This document shows positions 51,138 to 55,230 of a stretch of 55,230 bases of DNA, piece after piece. The first letter of the stretch is position 1. Every line of letters begins with the position of its first letter. The DNA is from Myxococcales bacterium (GTDB lineage: Bacteria; Myxococcota_A; Polyangia; Palsa-1104). The DNA lies in contig PNAM01000114.1 of assembly GCA_003170275.1 (NCBI GenBank), positions 107,321 through 162,550 of the forward strand, in the 5' to 3' direction. The translations under genes were made by a program, and so were the position numbers. The notes beneath the pieces are model-generated. The model was not told where the DNA came from. It made no database searches and saw only the letters and a program-made list of their open reading frames with translations.

Positions 51138-52436
51138 ATGCTTAGATGCGACGGAATGCCGCCTGCCCACCGCGATCCAAAGGGGCCCTCGCGCGCCTGG
51201 CCGGTGCTGGTGGCGCTCGGGCTGGTGGCGCTCCTGCTGGTCGGAATGATCGGGGTGGACGTGTTGGTCTCCGAGCGGGTCGCGCAGCGCACCGCCGAGA
51301 TCGTCGAGAACTCGCAGCGCTCGATCGAGCTGGTGGACGACCTGCGCGCGCAGGCCCACCGCCTCGCCGACGACGCCGCCGATCCCGCGCGCGTCCGGGA
51401 GATCGTCGAGCGCATCGCCGAAGACGCGCGCGCCTACGACCCGCTGGCCAACGATCGCGGCGAGCGCGAGGAGTGGAACCGCCTGCAGCGTCAGCTCGAG
51501 CAGCTCCAGGCGTCGGCGCGCGGCCATTCCTCGGATCTGGTGTCGCAGGTGCACGTGATCGGTCAATCGATCGACCGGCTGGTGACGATCAACCGAACCT
51601 CCGCGCACGAGCAGGCGGCGTCGATCCGCAAGCTGCATCGCCAGGCGCTGGCCGCGGACGCGACGGCCGGTGCCATCACCATCGTGGTGGTGACCGCGGT
51701 GGCGCTGGTGCTGCTGCGCCTGTTGCGCCGCGAGCGCACGCTGACCGACCAGCACATCGCGCTGCTCTCCGAGCGCAACGACGAGCTGGACGCGTTCGCC
51801 GGCCGCGCCGCCCACGATCTGCGCGGGCCGCTCAATCCCATGCGCGGCTACGCGGATCTGCTGCTCGCCGGCGGTGAGTCGGAGGCCGAGGTGCGCGACA
51901 TGGCGCGGCGGATTCGCGTCGCGGTCGATCGGATGTCGCGGGTGATCGACGACATGCTCGATCTGTCGCGCGCGGGGCGGCCCGAGGCGGGCAAGTCGTC
52001 GCCGGCCGAGGTCGCGGCCGACGTGCTCACCGATCTGGCCGCCGAGCTGTCCGGCGCCAAGGTCGAGGCCGAGCTCACCGACGAAAAGGTGGCCTGCACG
52101 CCGGGCGTGCTCTACCAGATCCTGCGCAACCTGATCTCCAATGCGGTGAAGTTTCGCGCGCGCCAACGCCCGCTCGAGCTCAGCCTGTCCGCCACGCTGC
52201 GCGGCGCGGAGATCGAGATCCGGATCGAGGACAACGGCGTGGGCATGGACAAGGAGAGCGCGGCGCACGCGTTCGAGCCGTACTACCGGGGGCGGACCGA
52301 TCGCGAGGTGCCGGGACACGGGCTCGGCCTGGCGATCGTCGAGCGGGCCACGCGCGCGCTCGGTGGGACATGTACGCTCACGTCGGCTCCAGAAGCGGGG
52401 ACGTCGATCACCGTACGACTGCCTCGCGCGGCATAG
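51138..52436 (+). CDS. Membrane sensor histidine kinase
   Basis: 432 residues. Two membrane segments (about 21-43 and 174-195) enclose a helical periplasmic sensor. HisKA follows with His226 in AAHDLRGPLNP, and HATPase_c with the N box LRNLISNAVKF, IEDNGVGMD and GHGLGLAIVERATRALGG. A start at ATG 51156 is an alternative; neither has a clear binding site. It is divergent from the NtrC-type regulator, 31 bases apart, and most likely its partner kinase. A regulated pump may be the CzcA gene downstream. Confidence 0.85.
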   Translation: MLRCDGMPPAHRDPKGPSRAWPVLVALGLVALLLVGMIGVDVLVSERVAQRTAEIVENSQRSIELVDDLRAQAHRLADDAADPARVREIVERIAEDARAYDPLANDRGEREEWNRLQRQLEQLQASARGHSSDLVSQVHVIGQSIDRLVTINRTSAHEQAASIRKLHRQALAADATAGAITIVVVTAVALVLLRLLRRERTLTDQHIALLSERNDELDAFAGRAAHDLRGPLNPMRGYADLLLAGGESEAEVRDMARRIRVAVDRMSRVIDDMLDLSRAGRPEAGKSSPAEVAADVLTDLAAELSGAKVEAELTDEKVACTPGVLYQILRNLISNAVKFRARQRPLELSLSATLRGAEIEIRIEDNGVGMDKESAAHAFEPYYRGRTDREVPGHGLGLAIVERATRALGGTCTLTSAPEAGTSITVRLPRAA

Positions 52437-52507
52437 CGCCGCACCTGCCGCGGCAAACTGTCGCGCTCGTGGTCCGTTTGACCTGAATTGGGCCCCCACC
52501 GGCGGGA

Positions 52508-55230
52508 ATGACGCTTGCACCGTGCGGCGTGGTGCTAGAAAAGTTGATCGACTTTGCCACCCGCCGGCGCAAGGCGACCTTGGCAGCGTCGCTGGCCTTC
52601 GCGCTGTTCGGCATCCACATCCTGACCCGGCTGAAGATCGAGGCGTTTCCCGACGTCACCAACGTGCAGGTCATGGTGATCACCCTCTACCCCGGCCAGG
52701 CGGCCGAAGAGGTGGAGAAGCAGGTCACGATCCCCGTCGAGCGCGCGCTCACCGGCACGCCCAACGTGCTCGTGCAGCGCTCGATCACCTCGTTCGGGTT
52801 GTCGCAGGTGATCGTCACGTTCGAGGACGGCGTCGACATCTACTTCGCGCGCCACCAGGTCGCCGAGCGCCTGCCCGACGCCGACGTGCCGCAGGGCGTG
52901 ACGCCGTCCCTCGGTCCCAACGACACGCCGGTCGGACAGGTCTATCAGTACACGCTCGAGAGCGATCATCACACGCCGTCGGAGCTGCGCGGCTGGCAGG
53001 ACTGGGTGGTGGAGAAGCAGCTCAAGCGCGTGGCCGGCGTGGCGGACGTGGTGTCGTTCGGCGGTTTTCAGAAGGAGTACCACGTGCTCGCCGACCCGCT
53101 GCGGCTGCGCAACAACGGGCTGACGCTCAAGGACCTGCTCAACGCGGTGTCGACGTCGAACGGCGCGACCTCGGGCGGCTACATCACGCAGGGCGAAGGC
53201 GAGTTCGTGGTGCGCGGACGCGGCTACCTGCGCAACAAGACGGACATCGAGGACGTGGTGGTGCGTGCGCAGGGCGGCACGCCGGTGACGGTGCACACGG
53301 TGGCGACGGTGGTGGAGGGCTACACGCCGCGGCGCGGAGCGGTGGCGCGCGGCGACGCGATCGACTCGATCGAGGGCACCATCTTGTTGCGCCGCGGGGA
53401 GAACCCCAAGGACGTGCTCGACGGCGTGCACGAGGAGGTGGCGCGCATCAACAAAGAGGTGCTGCCCACCGGCATGCACATCGTGCCGTTCTACGATCGC
53501 ACCCGGCTGGTCGACACCACCTTGCGGACGGTCTCGCACAACATGCTGGAAGGCGCGGCGCTGGTGGGGCTGGTGCTGTGGCTCTTCTTGCGCACGATCT
53601 ACGGCTCGCTGGCGGTGGCGGTGACCATGCCGCTGGCGCTCTTGACCGCGTTCGTCGGACTCTATTATTCGGGAGTGCCTGCCAATCTGTTGTCCATGGG
53701 GGCGATCGACTTCGGCATCCTCCTCGACGGCGCGGTGATCCTGGTGGAGAACGCCTGGCGCCACCTGGCCGAGGAGCAACCGCCGCCCGACGAGGTGCCG
53801 CGCGTGGTGGCGCACGCCGCCAAGGAGATGGTGCGGCCGATCTTGTTCTCGATGTCGATCATCGGCGCCGCCATGATGCCGATCTTCACGCTCGAGCGCG
53901 TCGAGGGCCGCATCTTCCGCCCAGTGGCGCTCACCTACGCCTTCGCGCTGGCCGGCGCGCTGCTGTTCACCTTCACCTGCGTACCCGCGCTCACCGCCGA
54001 GCTGCTCAAGCGCAAGAAGATCAAGGAGGTCGATCCGGCCTTCCTGGTGTTCTTGCGCAAGCGCTACCTAGGCGCGCTGCGGGTGGCGTTGCGCTTTCCG
54101 CTCTCCACGCGCCTGGCCGGCCTGGTGGTGCTGGCGGTGGCGATCGCGCTGGTGCCGAAGCTGGGCACCGAGTTCCTGCCGCAGATGAATGAAGGCGACA
54201 TCCACGTCACGGTGACCCTGCCGAGCGCGGTCTCGCTCGAGCTCGGTGCGCAGGTGCTGCGTGCGACGCGGCTGACGCTGTTGCGCTTCCCCGAGGTCAA
54301 GGACGTGCTCACCGAGCAGGGCCATCCGGAGGACGGCACCGACGACGAAGCGCCCAACCAGGCCGAGACCTTCGTGATCATGAAGCCGCCCGCGGACTGG
54401 CACACCGGCCGCTCCAAGGAGCAGGTGGTGGACGCGATGCGCCGCGAGCTCGAGAAGCGCCCGGGGGTCGAGTACAACTTCTCGCAGCCGATCAAGGATC
54501 GCGTGGAGGAGTCGATCTCCGGCATCCGCGGTCAGATCGTGGTCAAGATCTACGGCAGCGACCTCGGCATGATGCAAAAGAAGCTCACCGAGGTGAAGCG
54601 CATCCTCGACGAGACGCGCGGCTCGCGCGACGTCGAGGTGTATCGCGCCGGGACCGCCGTGCACGTGGTCGCGGACATCGATCGCAAGGCCACCGCGCGC
54701 GTGGGCATTCCGGTCAGCGAGGTGGAGGACGTGATCGAGACCGCGTACGGCGGCAAGCTGGCCACCAGCATGTGGGAAGACGAGCGCAAGGTGGGGGTGC
54801 GCATCAAGCTGCCCACGCCGTCGGAGGGCGACGCGTATTCGGTGGGGCGGCTCGAGATCCCCGTCGACAAGACGCGGCTGCCGCTCTCGTCGCTGGCCAA
54901 CGTGCACGCCGACGTCGGCCGCACGCAGATCAACCGCGAGCAAGGGGCCCGCTTCCTCGCGCTCAAGTGCAACATCGAGGGACGCGACATGGGCTCGTTC
55001 GTCGACGAGGCGCAGCGCCGCGTGTCGAAGGAGATCCGCGTGCCCGAGGGATACTTCTTCATCTGGGGCGGCGAGTTCGAGAACCAGCAGCGGGCGATGG
55101 CGCGGCTGCGTCTGATTGTCCCGCTCAGCGTCTTCCTGATCTTCGTCCTGCTGTTCCACGCCTTCCAGTCGGGACGCCACGCCACGCTGATCCTGCTCAA
55201 CGTGCCGTTCGCGCTGGTCGGCGGCGTCGT
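52508..55230 (+). CDS. CzcA-like heavy-metal RND efflux pump (cut by window end)
   Basis: An HME-type RND inner-membrane transporter read to the end of the window without a stop. After the first membrane helix (KATLAASLAFALFGIHIL) come the periplasmic parts and family signatures: LDGAVILVENAWRHL in the fourth helix with the acidic residue used for proton transfer, GTEFLPQMNEGDIHV, and PFALVGGV at the end. It exports divalent or monovalent metal ions with a membrane fusion protein and an outer-membrane channel, not seen here. Start ATG 52508; GTG 52532 would give the usual family start (LEKLIDFATRRR). An open frame in another register is a high-GC shadow. Confidence 0.9.
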   Translation, partial: MTLAPCGVVLEKLIDFATRRRKATLAASLAFALFGIHILTRLKIEAFPDVTNVQVMVITLYPGQAAEEVEKQVTIPVERALTGTPNVLVQRSITSFGLSQVIVTFEDGVDIYFARHQVAERLPDADVPQGVTPSLGPNDTPVGQVYQYTLESDHHTPSELRGWQDWVVEKQLKRVAGVADVVSFGGFQKEYHVLADPLRLRNNGLTLKDLLNAVSTSNGATSGGYITQGEGEFVVRGRGYLRNKTDIEDVVVRAQGGTPVTVHTVATVVEGYTPRRGAVARGDAIDSIEGTILLRRGENPKDVLDGVHEEVARINKEVLPTGMHIVPFYDRTRLVDTTLRTVSHNMLEGAALVGLVLWLFLRTIYGSLAVAVTMPLALLTAFVGLYYSGVPANLLSMGAIDFGILLDGAVILVENAWRHLAEEQPPPDEVPRVVAHAAKEMVRPILFSMSIIGAAMMPIFTLERVEGRIFRPVALTYAFALAGALLFTFTCVPALTAELLKRKKIKEVDPAFLVFLRKRYLGALRVALRFPLSTRLAGLVVLAVAIALVPKLGTEFLPQMNEGDIHVTVTLPSAVSLELGAQVLRATRLTLLRFPEVKDVLTEQGHPEDGTDDEAPNQAETFVIMKPPADWHTGRSKEQVVDAMRRELEKRPGVEYNFSQPIKDRVEESISGIRGQIVVKIYGSDLGMMQKKLTEVKRILDETRGSRDVEVYRAGTAVHVVADIDRKATARVGIPVSEVEDVIETAYGGKLATSMWEDERKVGVRIKLPTPSEGDAYSVGRLEIPVDKTRLPLSSLANVHADVGRTQINREQGARFLALKCNIEGRDMGSFVDEAQRRVSKEIRVPEGYFFIWGGEFENQQRAMARLRLIVPLSVFLIFVLLFHAFQSGRHATLILLNVPFALVGGV

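Noticed and set aside
52363..54192. A long open frame (609 codons) in a different register across the CzcA gene
   Set aside because: Its product is low-complexity Arg/Gly/Ala/His sequence typical of a high-GC shadow. The true frame encodes a continuous RND pump with family motifs.

Overview
The window is high-GC bacterial DNA. Its gene style suggests a Gram-negative of the Myxococcota (deltaproteobacterial) type: zinc-ribbon/membrane fusion proteins, a collagen-like lipoprotein, an NtrC-type regulator beside a membrane histidine kinase, and a CzcA-type efflux pump. The lineage is inferred from style; there is no rRNA or other marker in the window.

Layout. From base 1 to about 49.54 kb the DNA looks like one large integrative element, or stacked elements. 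Its right end is marked by a tyrosine integrase (48282-49523) with two small helix-turn-helix genes in front of it, ending 20 bases before a tRNA-His gene (49544-49617). The left end is not in the window. To the right of the tRNA lie ordinary chromosomal genes: a sigma-54 response regulator, a divergent histidine kinase and a heavy-metal RND pump cut by the window edge.

The element seems to carry much of a replisome, in two blocks. The left block (about 7.6-17.5 kb) has two XRE repressor-like genes with palindromes in front of them, a Rad52-like annealing protein, a RecB/Cas4-type nuclease, a RavA-like MoxR ATPase with a ViaA-like VWA partner, a zincin, and a DNA polymerase III beta-type sliding clamp. 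The right block (about 40.4-47.6 kb) has a primase-helicase, a family A DNA polymerase with proofreading motifs, and helper proteins, in one leftward operon. No capsid, terminase, portal, tail or conjugation gene is visible.

Between these blocks (about 18-40 kb) lies cargo with many breaks. It includes a GIY-YIG nuclease, a HEPN protein, a yjbQ gene whose middle is replaced by an unknown gene, a three-gene operon with a phage Gp37/Gp68 (DUF5131) protein and a second GIY-YIG protein, an operon ending in an MCM-like AAA+ ATPase, two related glyoxalase-fold copies of which one is cut, and a two-gene cassette. That cassette pairs a diadenylate-cyclase-like nucleotide-signalling protein with a membrane-anchored HEPN protein.

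The far left (1-7.4 kb) is a leftward run of membrane and peptidase genes that repeatedly use zinc ribbons (M48 and M15 peptidases among them). It contains a 165-base direct repeat that carried a zinc ribbon from one gene into the next.

The best candidates for undescribed systems are the diadenylate-cyclase-like/HEPN pair (36066-38296), the MCM-like operon (26288-29648), and the RavA/ViaA-like/zincin operon beside the Rad52/nuclease operon (8397-13467).
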